From NCBI GenBank assembly GCA_015232735.1, contig JADFZC010000154.1:1-6292 (forward strand): a DNA stretch of 6,292 nt, given 5' to 3'. The notes under the pieces were generated by a model, which did not search any database, had not been told where the DNA came from, and was given only the letters and a program-made list of their open reading frames with translations. Below are positions 1 to 5,629 of the stretch, in pieces; the first letter of the stretch is position 1; the number at the start of each line of letters is the position of its first letter. Position numbers and translations under genes: made by a program. The DNA comes from Oligoflexales bacterium (GTDB taxonomy: Bacteria; Bdellovibrionota; Oligoflexia; Oligoflexales; Oligoflexaceae).

Positions 1-36
1 GGATTTTTTAGGCGACGAGCAACGCCGAGTCATGGC

Positions 37-48
37 TTTTTCAACAGG
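37..48 (+). repeat. Left arm of imperfect inverted repeat flanking the peptidase gene
   Basis: TTTTTCAACAGG at 37-48 is the reverse complement, with one mismatch, of CCTGCTGAAAAA at 1057-1068. The two copies face each other across the VanY-like gene. It is short and T-rich, so chance is possible; it could also be the remains of a mobile-element end. No transposase is visible between the arms. Confidence 0.3.
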
Positions 49-51
49 CTC

Positions 52-942
52 TTAAATGACCTTGATATGCCAGGGTTCATATCTGACACCTTCCCTGTTT
101 CTCATGTCATACCTGATGTCGAGGTAACCAAGCTGTATAAGCTTTCTAAACTCTTCGGTCTCAGCGAATTTCTCAGTAAAATTGAATTCACCAAGTCCCA
201 TCTTGCCAACGTCGAAGTCCCCTGCACCATGGTAGGAGTATCCCGGGGGCGCAAGCGATCTGGATGCCCTTGAAAGACTGCCCCTTGAATAAATCACCTT
301 TGTAAAAAATAATTCCGCCTGTTTTACGATGCTTCTGACTCCAGATGTCAGCATGATCGTTGAGCCAATGTCTTTCTTTACTTTTTCAAACAGGGCGTTT
401 GCTTCTCCCTTGAAGAGATACTGTCCCGTACCCGGTATTTTAACAAGTTCTTTTTTGGGCACGAGGTCTGTCAGGCCTTTCAGGACCTTTTTTCCAAGGA
501 AGCCGTATTTGCTGGCATCTTCAAAGAAAAGTTCCTCGATAAGCTCTCTTTCATTTTGGGTGAACTTCTCAATTGAACTGTGGTAGGCCGCATATTTCAA
601 TATTTCATCGTAGCTGATTATTCCGAAATTGCCGCTTCCGACTGCACGCTTGACTTTCAGAAGCCTTTGATTTGTGGCTTTGAGGATATCGAACTTCGCG
701 TCGGAAATGAAAATATCATCGTCAAAATCCCTGTCGAAATCCCGGATCTTGTCGAGATTGTCCTTGATATGGCTGTCATTGTCCGGAATGAGCGGGGAAG
801 TTATATCCTCCTGCAAAACATCAGGATCAAGTGAAGGCTCGGGACGGGTGTGTTTTCTAGCCATGGTGGAAAAAGACAGGCCGCCCAGGGTTGCGGCCGA
901 ACCTGCGGAAAGCAGAATCTGTAGAAACGTCCTTCTCTTCAA
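52..942 (-). CDS. Tat-exported VanY-like M15 D,D-carboxypeptidase
   Basis: Predicted zinc peptidase of the VanY/M15B type, which removes the terminal D-Ala from peptidoglycan stem peptides outside the cytoplasm. The start is TTG (942-940): an in-frame TGA lies eight codons upstream, no ATG is available, and a GGA sits 7 bases before it. The N-terminus is a Tat signal: KRRTFLQ at residues 2-8, then a hydrophobic core to about residue 24 and a possible cleavage after STMA (25-28). Residues 30-170 are charged and match no family I recognise. The C-terminal 110 residues carry the peptidase signature: TSGVRS (199-204), SYHGAGDFD (236-244) with zinc ligand H238 and an Asp (D242 or D244), and YEPWH (288-292) with likely catalytic E289 and zinc ligand H292. 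The usual HxxGxxxD spacing is one residue shorter here, so this is a variant subgroup. It is monocistronic in this window. Family assignment is firm; the substrate is inferred. Confidence 0.85.
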   Translation of the reverse strand: MKRRTFLQILLSAGSAATLGGLSFSTMARKHTRPEPSLDPDVLQEDITSPLIPDNDSHIKDNLDKIRDFDRDFDDDIFISDAKFDILKATNQRLLKVKRAVGSGNFGIISYDEILKYAAYHSSIEKFTQNERELIEELFFEDASKYGFLGKKVLKGLTDLVPKKELVKIPGTGQYLFKGEANALFEKVKKDIGSTIMLTSGVRSIVKQAELFFTKVIYSRGSLSRASRSLAPPGYSYHGAGDFDVGKMGLGEFNFTEKFAETEEFRKLIQLGYLDIRYDMRNREGVRYEPWHIKVI

Positions 943-980
943 AGTTGATCCATAATAAGCATGTCACAATCAAATCACAT

Positions 981-995
981 GCAAGCTAAGCTTGC
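981..995. promoter_or_regulatory. 15-base palindrome upstream of the peptidase gene
   Basis: GCAAGCT-A-AGCTTGC is a perfect dyad of 7-base arms around one central base, 39-53 bases upstream of the TTG start of the leftward peptidase gene. Its place in the probable promoter region suggests an operator for a dimeric repressor or activator. I could not identify a convincing -35/-10 pair around it, so the function is inferred from position and symmetry only. Confidence 0.35.
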
Positions 996-1056
996 CGATA
1001 ACTAATCTAACATAGAGTGAATATAAAAAAAAGATTTTGGTGTGTGCCTTACGGCT

Positions 1057-1068
1057 CCTGCTGAAAAA
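1057..1068 (-). repeat. Right arm of imperfect inverted repeat flanking the peptidase gene
   Basis: CCTGCTGAAAAA pairs with TTTTTCAACAGG at 37-48 (11 of 12 positions). The arms bracket about 1 kb that holds only the Tat-exported peptidase gene and its upstream region. Confidence 0.3.
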
Positions 1069-1197
1069 TTTTCAAAGTTGGGGATATTGGGGCAAGACAT
1101 CGCGGACTCATCCTGTGTCTTTGGAGCATGACAAGGGGTTATTTTTATGGTCATTCACTTACAATCTCAGCCTTACCAGGCTTACCGGTGTTAATCT

Positions 1198-1222
1198 CAG
1201 ATAAGAACAGATAAGAACAGAT
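1198..1222. repeat. Short tandem repeat of a 10-base unit
   Basis: The unit ATAAGAACAG occurs twice in direct succession (1201-1210, 1211-1220), preceded by CAG and followed by AT, so about 2.5 units are present. Just upstream, AATCTCAG occurs twice 30 bases apart (1163-1170, 1193-1200) and CTTACC twice (1172, 1181), marking 1160-1222 as locally repetitive. No function is evident. Confidence 0.6.
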
Positions 1223-1295
1223 TTTAGACATTATTTAGAACAAATTCACAAAAACTGGGAATTCCTTAAAATCAGCCACGCTATGATGGCAAATG

Positions 1296-1326
1296 TATTT
1301 CCATCTGCGAATGGAAATATTTCCAT
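1296..1326. promoter_or_regulatory. Compound dyad, candidate enhancer (UAS) for the sigma-54 promoter
   Basis: TATTTCCAT (1296-1304), a 6-base spacer and ATGGAAATA (1311-1319) form a perfect 9-base inverted repeat. The second arm is also half of a perfect 16-base palindrome, ATGGAAATATTTCCAT (1311-1326), so the motif ATTTCCAT appears three times in alternating orientation. Outer bases add further symmetry: GCTATG (1280-1285) pairs with CATAGC (1324-1329). The dyad lies about 160-190 bases before the predicted start of the sigma-54 promoter at 1459-1475, the usual distance for the binding site of an NtrC-type enhancer-binding protein. The symmetry is seen directly; the enhancer role is inferred. 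A hairpin or short MITE-like element is the alternative. Confidence 0.5.
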
Positions 1327-1458
1327 AGCATTTTGACTGATTAAGAATCAAGCTTCTTCACAATTTCGCAATAATAAAGGTTAAAATCATTTTTGTTTAG
1401 ACCATTTATTTTTGTCATGAATTTCAATATAGGGCTTTTCATAATTGAAAATTTGAAA

Positions 1459-1475
1459 CTGGCATATCGTTTGCA
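1459..1475 (+). promoter_or_regulatory. Sigma-54 (-24/-12) promoter
   Basis: CTGGCAT-ATCGT-TTGCA fits the sigma-54 consensus TGGCAC-N5-TTGCA with one mismatch (T for C at the end of the -24 element). The invariant GG (1461-1462) and GC (1473-1474) have the exact 10-base separation. Transcription should start near 1486 and run right, about 97 bases before the first ATG of the permease remnant at 1583. Such promoters need an ATP-driven enhancer-binding protein, consistent with the dyad at 1296-1326. It would drive the whole 1583-3793 block. Confidence 0.65.
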
Positions 1476-1582
1476 GTCTCACGTTTTGAAAAAGTAGTCA
1501 CAAGATTGCTTTACTTTTTTTGTCACGTTCAAATTAATCGACTTCACTATTACATGCTTAAATCGCAACTTCAAATAGAGTT

Positions 1583-1741
1583 ATGGAAATGAAAAAAGAA
1601 GGAAGTTTAAAACAAAATGTTGGTCTTTTTGTCACTACGTCTTTGGTGATGGATTCCGTTATTGGATCGAGCCTTTTTATGAAACCCGGCAAGGTAATAT
1701 TTCTCAAAGGGAGACGTTTATATGCTGATTCTAGGTATTAA
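1583..1741 (+). pseudogene. N-terminal remnant of an APC-family amino-acid permease
   Basis: A 52-codon frame whose first 38 residues read as the beginning of an amino-acid/polyamine/organocation (APC) permease. LKQNVGLF (9-16) is followed by the start of membrane helix 1, with a VIGSSLF-MKPG stretch (26-36) matching the family pattern of VIGSGIF followed by a PG pair. Full permeases have about 430-500 residues and 12 helices. Here homology stops after residue ~38 (about base 1696), and the remaining codons simply read through the ribosome-binding site and start of the next gene to a TAA at 1739. The upstream RBS is weak (AGAG, 1577-1580); a second ATG lies at 1589. It is the first frame after the sigma-54 promoter. 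It cannot be a working transporter; most likely a deletion removed nearly the whole gene. Family assignment rests on about 30 residues. Confidence 0.6.
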
Positions 1742-2045
1742 TTCCGCTTATCACGAAAGTTCTGCATGTATTTTAAAGAATGGAAAGCTGCTGGGGGCTG
1801 CCGAAGAGGAACGGTTTAACCGACAAAAACATGGAAAACAAGCGCGTCCTGAGTCTGCTGACCAACTACCATGGAACAGTATCGAATTCCTTCTTGGAAA
1901 ACTCAATATTGCCTTGAATGACATTGATATTGTCGCCTTTTCATTTGATCCGGAAAAAAGGAAAGAGGTAGTATGGCCTAAAGAATATTACCGATCATGC
2001 GACTGGGGCTCAGGTGATGCCGAGAAAAGGTGTGTAATAACATAG
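1722..2045 (+). pseudogene. Truncated NodU/CmcH-type O-carbamoyltransferase (5' fragment)
   Basis: A 107-codon frame with a good ribosome-binding site (GGGAG, 1709-1713, 8 bases before ATG). It matches the start of the carbamoyltransferase family (NodU, CmcH, TobZ), which moves carbamoyl from carbamoyl phosphate to hydroxyl groups of natural products. Visible marks are LGINSAYHESSA (4-15, with the family His at 11), AAEEERFNRQKH (26-37) and AFSFDPEKR (72-80). Family members have about 550-620 residues, so some 80% is missing, including the rest of the Kae1-like domain and all of the YrdC-like domain. Recognisable family sequence runs to about residue 98 (DWGSGDAEK), then passes into the remnant of a different gene in another frame and stops at TAG 2043. 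It should be inactive. The intact RBS means a short peptide may still be made. Confidence 0.8.
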
Positions 2046-2194
2046 TTATAGGTGATCATGTTCTGGTCCATAACTGTACAGCGGAATTTGAAAGGCAAAT
2101 AAATGCGCGCGGCTATAAAATCCTGCGCTGCGATGTCAGTGAATTCAAGAAGAGCGGTGCAAGCCTGCGCTGTCTGGTTTTAAAAATCGGTTAG
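2018..2194 (+). pseudogene. C-terminal remnant of an amidinotransferase/dimethylargininase-like enzyme
   Basis: An open stretch of 58 codons (TGC 2018 to TAG 2192), in a different frame from the carbamoyltransferase fragment that overlaps it. No credible start is present; GTG 2030 is the only near option and lacks an RBS. Residues 11-17 (IGDHVLV), 31-36 (RGYKIL) and 39-55 (DVSEFKKSGASLRCLVL) match the C-terminal end of the DDAH/arginine deiminase/amidinotransferase fold, whose members end with DxSEFxKxGGxxxCL and use that Cys (here C52) as nucleophile. Such enzymes act on guanidino groups of arginine derivatives and have about 260-300 or more residues, so the first three quarters are lost. 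The stop codon lies one base before the RBS of the ATP-grasp gene, as expected for the former upstream gene of the same operon. Whether it was a hydrolase or a transferase cannot be told from the tail. Confidence 0.65.
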
Positions 2195-2204
2195 AGGAGA
2201 CATC

Positions 2205-3452
2205 ATGAAGAAAAAAACAGTGGTGATCATAGATCCGTATTTGACAGGGATGAAGATAGCTGAAAGATTCCGACAAAAGGGGGTCTCATGCATAGCAGTT
2301 ATTAATTGGAAAAATGTTCCACAATTTGCCAAGATAACATTTAGAGAAGAGCAATTCGAAAAGATTATAGTTTTTAACAATGATATCGAAAAATTAATTG
2401 AAGAGCTAAATAACTGCAAAATTGAAGCAGTTTTTCCAGGGACAGAGGCTGGTGTCGAATTGGCAGAAATTTTGCGGGGACGCCTTGGTATAAATTCAAA
2501 TGATTCCAGTACATCTAACCTTAGGCGCAATAAATTTGAAATGCATGAGGCTTTACGATCAAAAGGGTTACCCGTCCCTCTCCAGAAACCAGTGCATTCA
2601 GTTTTTGATTTGGAAAAATGGATTGATAGGAATGAACACGAAATCACTTGGCCGCTGGTCTTGAAGCCAATGGATAGCGCCGGGACAGACGGTCTGAAAT
2701 TCTGCAATTCAAAGGCCGAGTCTTTAGAGTATGTCGTGAAGTTGCAGGGAAGAGAAAATTTGCTGGGGAAAAAGAATGAATTCGTATTAGCCCAATCCTT
2801 TCTGGATGGGGTTGAATATGTGGTAAATACTGTCAGTTCTTTCGGAAAACATCGAGTCAGCGACATTTGGCGTTATCATAAGAAACGAGTTGTTGGTGCT
2901 GGGATGATATACGATAAACAGGAGCTTTTGCCATTTCATGGCAGAGTGCAGGAAATTCTAATCGAATATATCTTCTCTTCCCTGGATGCAATAGGTGTCG
3001 TTCATGGACCTGCTCATGCCGAGGTTATGATGACTGGATCAGGGCCACGTTTAATCGAAATTGCATCAAGAATTCAGGGAGGCATAAACCCCTCTATGTT
3101 GAACGCATGCTTGGGTGCAAATCAGCTTGATCTGGCTATAGATACCGCATTAAACCCGGAATCTTTTGAGTCTATGACATGGCCAGGCGGGTATCTCAAA
3201 CGTCATGGGAACTGGATCAACCTGATCTGCCATAAAGATGGGGTGGCTCATGAACTTGATATTTTCTCCCAGAAAATAAGGGAATTAAAAAGTTATTTTT
3301 CACATAATTTTTCCATAACAGAGGGAATGGCCACGCAAAAGACAGTCAATTTGTTTTCATCACCAGGTGTTGTCTTTTTGGTGCATGAGAATCCAGATAT
3401 TATCCTTGAGGACTACCACTTCCTTCGAAAACTCGAAGAGGAGTTTCTATGA
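2205..3452 (+). CDS. ATP-grasp carboxylate-amine ligase (L-amino acid ligase-like)
   Basis: A full-length 415-residue ATP-grasp enzyme of the kind that activates a carboxylate as acyl phosphate and joins it to an amine, as in BacD-type L-amino acid ligases that make dipeptides. The N-terminal part (1-105) is a Rossmann-like pre-ATP-grasp domain with FPGTEAGVELAE (77-88). ATP-binding marks follow: K110 in RRNKFEM, LVLKPMDSAGTDG (151-163, K154) and DGVEYVV (201-207). The magnesium and phosphate site is GPAHAEVM (268-275, E273) and LIEIASRIQGG (283-293, E285, R289). All key positions are present. The RBS is strong (AGGAG, 2195-2199, 5 bases before ATG). The last four bases overlap the next gene (ATGA). 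The remnants just upstream suggest it once worked with a carbamoyltransferase and an amidinotransferase. Substrates are unknown; other amide-bond-forming ATP-grasp roles are possible. Confidence 0.8.
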   Translation: MKKKTVVIIDPYLTGMKIAERFRQKGVSCIAVINWKNVPQFAKITFREEQFEKIIVFNNDIEKLIEELNNCKIEAVFPGTEAGVELAEILRGRLGINSNDSSTSNLRRNKFEMHEALRSKGLPVPLQKPVHSVFDLEKWIDRNEHEITWPLVLKPMDSAGTDGLKFCNSKAESLEYVVKLQGRENLLGKKNEFVLAQSFLDGVEYVVNTVSSFGKHRVSDIWRYHKKRVVGAGMIYDKQELLPFHGRVQEILIEYIFSSLDAIGVVHGPAHAEVMMTGSGPRLIEIASRIQGGINPSMLNACLGANQLDLAIDTALNPESFESMTWPGGYLKRHGNWINLICHKDGVAHELDIFSQKIRELKSYFSHNFSITEGMATQKTVNLFSSPGVVFLVHENPDIILEDYHFLRKLEEEFL

Positions 3453-3793
3453 AAGACCTATGGTATCTATATGCAGTAGGTGTCGTTTTGTGTTTTGGAT
3501 TAATGGACTTTCTCTATAGCGGTGTTTTTCAAGATTCTGTCAAAACAGATACAGTGAACTCAAAATTATATTGGTGTTACGCAGGCATGATCGGTATCAT
3601 TAATGCCGCAGGATTCTTCTTGATATTAAGTACGTTAGCATCTGGCCCGCTCGGTGTTTCCCAAGGGATTTTTTCGTTGGCTATGGTTCCGCCAATAATA
3701 TTGGCCGCTATCGTTTTTAAAGAGCCGCTGACAAAGATAAAAATACTTATTATATCAATTGCATTGGCCGCTCTTATCCTTGTCCGTTTTTAA
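3449..3793 (+). CDS. Four-helix EamA/DMT-superfamily transporter
   Basis: A 114-residue membrane protein with four predicted helices (about 5-24, 41-61, 66-89 and 94-112), ending two residues after the last. The order, the FKEPLT loop before the final helix (90-95) and the SGPLGVSQGI stretch (65-74) resemble one half of a drug/metabolite transporter (EamA). The length is close to small multidrug resistance proteins (about 110), but helix 1 has no Glu at the place of the essential EmrE Glu14, so it is not a classical SMR. It would have to act as a dimer. The start overlaps the stop of the ATP-grasp gene (ATGA, 3449-3452), indicating translational coupling and a likely role in exporting the ligase product. 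Because two neighbouring loci lost internal segments, it could also be a ten-helix EamA protein shortened by deletion, joined around residues 25-35. The frame is otherwise intact. Confidence 0.65.
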   Translation: MKDLWYLYAVGVVLCFGLMDFLYSGVFQDSVKTDTVNSKLYWCYAGMIGIINAAGFFLILSTLASGPLGVSQGIFSLAMVPPIILAAIVFKEPLTKIKILIISIALAALILVRF

Positions 3794-3862
3794 AAATGAG
3801 ACTGATTGCGGATTTCTGGCACCCAAAGTTTTGGGAAAATGGATATCATAGGCAGTAAAATG

Positions 3863-4279
3863 TCATCCCGCAGTGTCGAATTCGACATTGAACGCAATGT
3901 CTGTTATGCCATTTTTCTTGATAATGTCCATAAGTTTTACGACTGAGCCGTGAGGAGTGTTTTTGTCCGCAGAGATGATTGCCTGAAGGAGCCTGTTTTT
4001 TTCGAATTTCTTTTTTATTGCCTTTGACAGGTCGGCGAAGGATGAGGGCTCGCCGTCAATAAAAAGATTTGAGTTCCTGTCGAGCGTGAAATTGAGATTT
4101 CTGTTTCCCGGGTCCTCTCCTGTGGCCGCTTTAGGCAGTTCCAGGGGTATGGCCTGCTGTGTTATATAATTTGCCGTCACCATGAAAATGACAAGCAGAA
4201 CAAGCATTACGTCGACAAGAGGAGTCACGTTTATTTCGGTTATTTCATTTTCGTCGTCGAAATTTCCGCTTGATGCCAT
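3863..4279 (-). CDS. exbD: ExbD/TolR-family biopolymer transport protein
   Basis: The 138-residue inner-membrane partner of ExbB, which uses proton flow to energise TonB- or Tol-type systems. The N-terminal motif ITEINVTPLVDVMLVLLVIF (13-32) is diagnostic, with the proton-carrying Asp at residue 23 in the single membrane helix (about 22-38). The remainder (45-138) is the periplasmic domain, including the conserved-type ADKNTPHGSVVKLMD stretch. Length is typical. RBS AGAGGAAA lies about 8 bases before the ATG. It follows exbB after 31 bases and is the last gene of the leftward operon, ending 69 bases from the convergent transporter gene. ExbD and TolR are hard to separate by sequence. No tonB, tolA or tolB is visible here, so the partner is unknown. 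Confidence 0.9.
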   Translation of the reverse strand: MASSGNFDDENEITEINVTPLVDVMLVLLVIFMVTANYITQQAIPLELPKAATGEDPGNRNLNFTLDRNSNLFIDGEPSSFADLSKAIKKKFEKNRLLQAIISADKNTPHGSVVKLMDIIKKNGITDIAFNVEFDTAG

Positions 4280-4310
4280 GTGGGAATTTCCTCTTATTCA
4301 ATTTTTGTTT

Positions 4311-4928
4311 TCATAAAAAATGGGCTACTATGAGTTTTTTCAGCGATTCGGCGTTGGTCATTTTTCTTTTTACTATTCGTTGAAAAATATTATATGCGAC
4401 TACTGCCGGAATAGCGACTATAAGGCCGACAGCCGTTGCAATAAGAGCTTCAGAGATTCCTGACATCACAACGGATGGACCTCCCACCGGATTTGCCGCC
4501 AGGTCGTGAAAGGCCTTGATAATGCCAAGCACTGTGCCGAACAAACCTATGAACGGAGCATTGTTGCCAAGAGTTCCAAGAACGATGAGGCCCCTGTCGA
4601 GTTTCTGCCGCTCCCCCGCGAGAAATCCAGCCATCGCCTCCTCCATGGCTTTGCCACCTTTTTCCGTGTATTCAAACCCCTTCAGCACTATTTGGGCTTC
4701 AATGGCGGGGCTTTCCTGACAAAGTTCCTTTATGGACTCGATTTCGCCCTTGAGCAGTTTCTGGGTAACCTTCTCATTGAATTTTCCATAGTCTATTTTG
4801 AGCCTGGCAAAGAAAATGGCTCTCTCAAGCATAATTGCCAGAGAAATGATGCTGAGAAAAATCAGGAGCCATAGAACCCATTCCGTCCCAATAAGTGTCA
4901 GACCAAGAAGACTTTGCACAAGATTCAT
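4311..4928 (-). CDS. exbB: ExbB/TolQ/MotA-family proton channel protein
   Basis: A 205-residue inner-membrane protein that forms the pentameric proton channel around ExbD. Three helices are visible (about 16-38, 115-138, 155-181), with the large cytoplasmic loop between the first two, as in the family. Signature stretches are NNAPFIGLFGTVLGIIKAF (122-140) and SGISEALIATAVGLIVAIPA (156-175). E160 aligns with the channel glutamate known as Glu176 in E. coli ExbB. Length is slightly shorter than E. coli ExbB (244) because the N-terminus is compact. RBS GAGGT lies 6 bases before the ATG. It starts 12 bases after the stop of the barrel-like gene and is followed by exbD, so all three are probably cotranscribed. 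ExbB is preferred over TolQ, without certainty, since no other tol genes are present. Confidence 0.9.
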   Translation of the reverse strand: MNLVQSLLGLTLIGTEWVLWLLIFLSIISLAIMLERAIFFARLKIDYGKFNEKVTQKLLKGEIESIKELCQESPAIEAQIVLKGFEYTEKGGKAMEEAMAGFLAGERQKLDRGLIVLGTLGNNAPFIGLFGTVLGIIKAFHDLAANPVGGPSVVMSGISEALIATAVGLIVAIPAVVAYNIFQRIVKRKMTNAESLKKLIVAHFL

Positions 4929-4940
4929 ATTTTACCTCGC

Positions 4941-5567
4941 TTACATGTCAAGGGATTTGAAGAATCCCCCTCCGAACAGGCTTCCAACCTTGAATCCGTC
5001 GAAAACGATAAACGTATATTTCAAGCTGACGCCGACAATATCTATGATTCTCTTTTTCTCGTCAACTTCATCATACCTTGATAAATTGGCCGATCCCAGA
5101 TCAAAGGCGATATGCAGGAAGTGTTCCCTCTGGCGCCTTTGGAAAGCCCCTATGCTGAGAGCTCCGCCGTTTCCCATCCATTCTCCGTCCTGTTCCTGAT
5201 CGTTTGATCTGAAAAGAAGCCTGTATACAAATACGCCTCCTCTCAAGGCCACATAGATGTTCCCGCCGATTCTGAATCCGAACTTGCCGCCATATTCCCT
5301 GAATTGTACCATTTCCTTTCCAAGAGTGGCCGTATTTCTCTGGGCGGGTACATAGTCGCCATAAATTGAAATATCAAATAAATGGGAAAATGAATATCCA
5401 AGATCGACGTCCACTCCGTACCCATAATAATTTGGAGTGGCTTCGGTATCACGGGGCCTCAGGGAAAAATTCTGCCACCTTCCTCCTATGCCTGCAAGCA
5501 GGCCCGCTGAAGCCTCGGTGCTATCAAGGGCGATTATAAGGAGCAGTAGTAAATGAAGAATGTACAA
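4941..5567 (-). CDS. Secreted outer-membrane beta-barrel-like protein, family unknown
   Basis: A 208-residue protein with a Sec-type signal: a leucine-rich core (4-13) and a likely signal peptidase I site STEASA|GLL after residue 21. The signal has no Lys or Arg at its N-terminus, which is unusual. The start is TTG (5567-5565), since an in-frame TAA lies six codons upstream; a GGA precedes it by 9 bases. The mature part alternates polar and apolar residues with many Gly and aromatic residues, for example YYGYGVDVDLGYSF (47-60), YGGKFGFRIGGNIYVALRGG (92-111) and IVGVSLKYTFIVF (177-189), as expected for about eight antiparallel barrel strands. It lacks the usual terminal aromatic residue: the last strand-like segment is followed by a Gly-rich tail ending SLDM. 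It sits 12 bases before exbB. I do not recognise a named family; barrel topology is inferred from pattern. Confidence 0.6.
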   Translation of the reverse strand: MYILHLLLLLIIALDSTEASAGLLAGIGGRWQNFSLRPRDTEATPNYYGYGVDVDLGYSFSHLFDISIYGDYVPAQRNTATLGKEMVQFREYGGKFGFRIGGNIYVALRGGVFVYRLLFRSNDQEQDGEWMGNGGALSIGAFQRRQREHFLHIAFDLGSANLSRYDEVDEKKRIIDIVGVSLKYTFIVFDGFKVGSLFGGGFFKSLDM

Positions 5568-5629
5568 TTTTTTATTTCCAGATTAAATGTGATTTCGAGC
5601 AAAAATCTGTGTCGTCGGATTATTTTATA

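Larger units (their letters stand above)
943..1582. other. 640-base gene-free regulatory region
   Basis: No convincing coding region was found on either strand. The stretch separates the leftward peptidase gene from the rightward decayed cluster, so it should hold both promoters. It contains the 981-995 palindrome, the right arm of the flanking inverted repeat (1057-1068), a small tandem repeat (1198-1222), a strong compound dyad (1296-1326) and a sigma-54-type promoter (1459-1475). The part from about 1340 to 1580 is very AT-rich. Nothing clear was found in 1081-1190. Confidence 0.7.

Noticed and set aside
67..955. Several plus-strand open frames of 68-93 codons
   Set aside because: They are antisense shadows of the Tat-exported peptidase gene, which has clear motifs.
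938..1080. Direct repeat TTCAAAGTTG at 938-947 and 1071-1080
   Set aside because: Ten bases in an AT-rich region, one copy at the start of a coding region; most likely coincidence.
1489..1519. AAAAAGTA ... TACTTTTT hairpin followed by T-rich bases just after the sigma-54 start, as an attenuator
   Set aside because: Seven of the eight pairs are A-T, with a 15-base loop; such pairing is expected by chance in this AT-rich stretch.
2180..2866. A 228-codon open frame on the minus strand
   Set aside because: It lies antisense to the ATP-grasp gene, has no family-like motifs, and the plus-strand frame is clearly the real gene.
3822..3835. Inverted repeat CCCAAAGTTTTGGG between the convergent transporter and exbD genes, as a terminator
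   Set aside because: The stem is only 5 pairs with a usable loop, and no T-run follows it on either strand, so it does not meet the form of an intrinsic terminator despite its suitable position.
4506..5199. Plus-strand open frames of 67-133 codons
   Set aside because: They are antisense to exbB and the barrel-like gene and show no independent RBS or motif.
5243..5452. A 69-codon minus-strand open frame
   Set aside because: It lies inside the barrel-like gene in another frame and shows no signal of its own.
5579..5609. CAGATT / AATCTG inverted repeat between the uncharacterised gene and the barrel-like gene
   Set aside because: Six-base arms with a 19-base loop in an AT-rich gap; too weak to call a terminator or operator.
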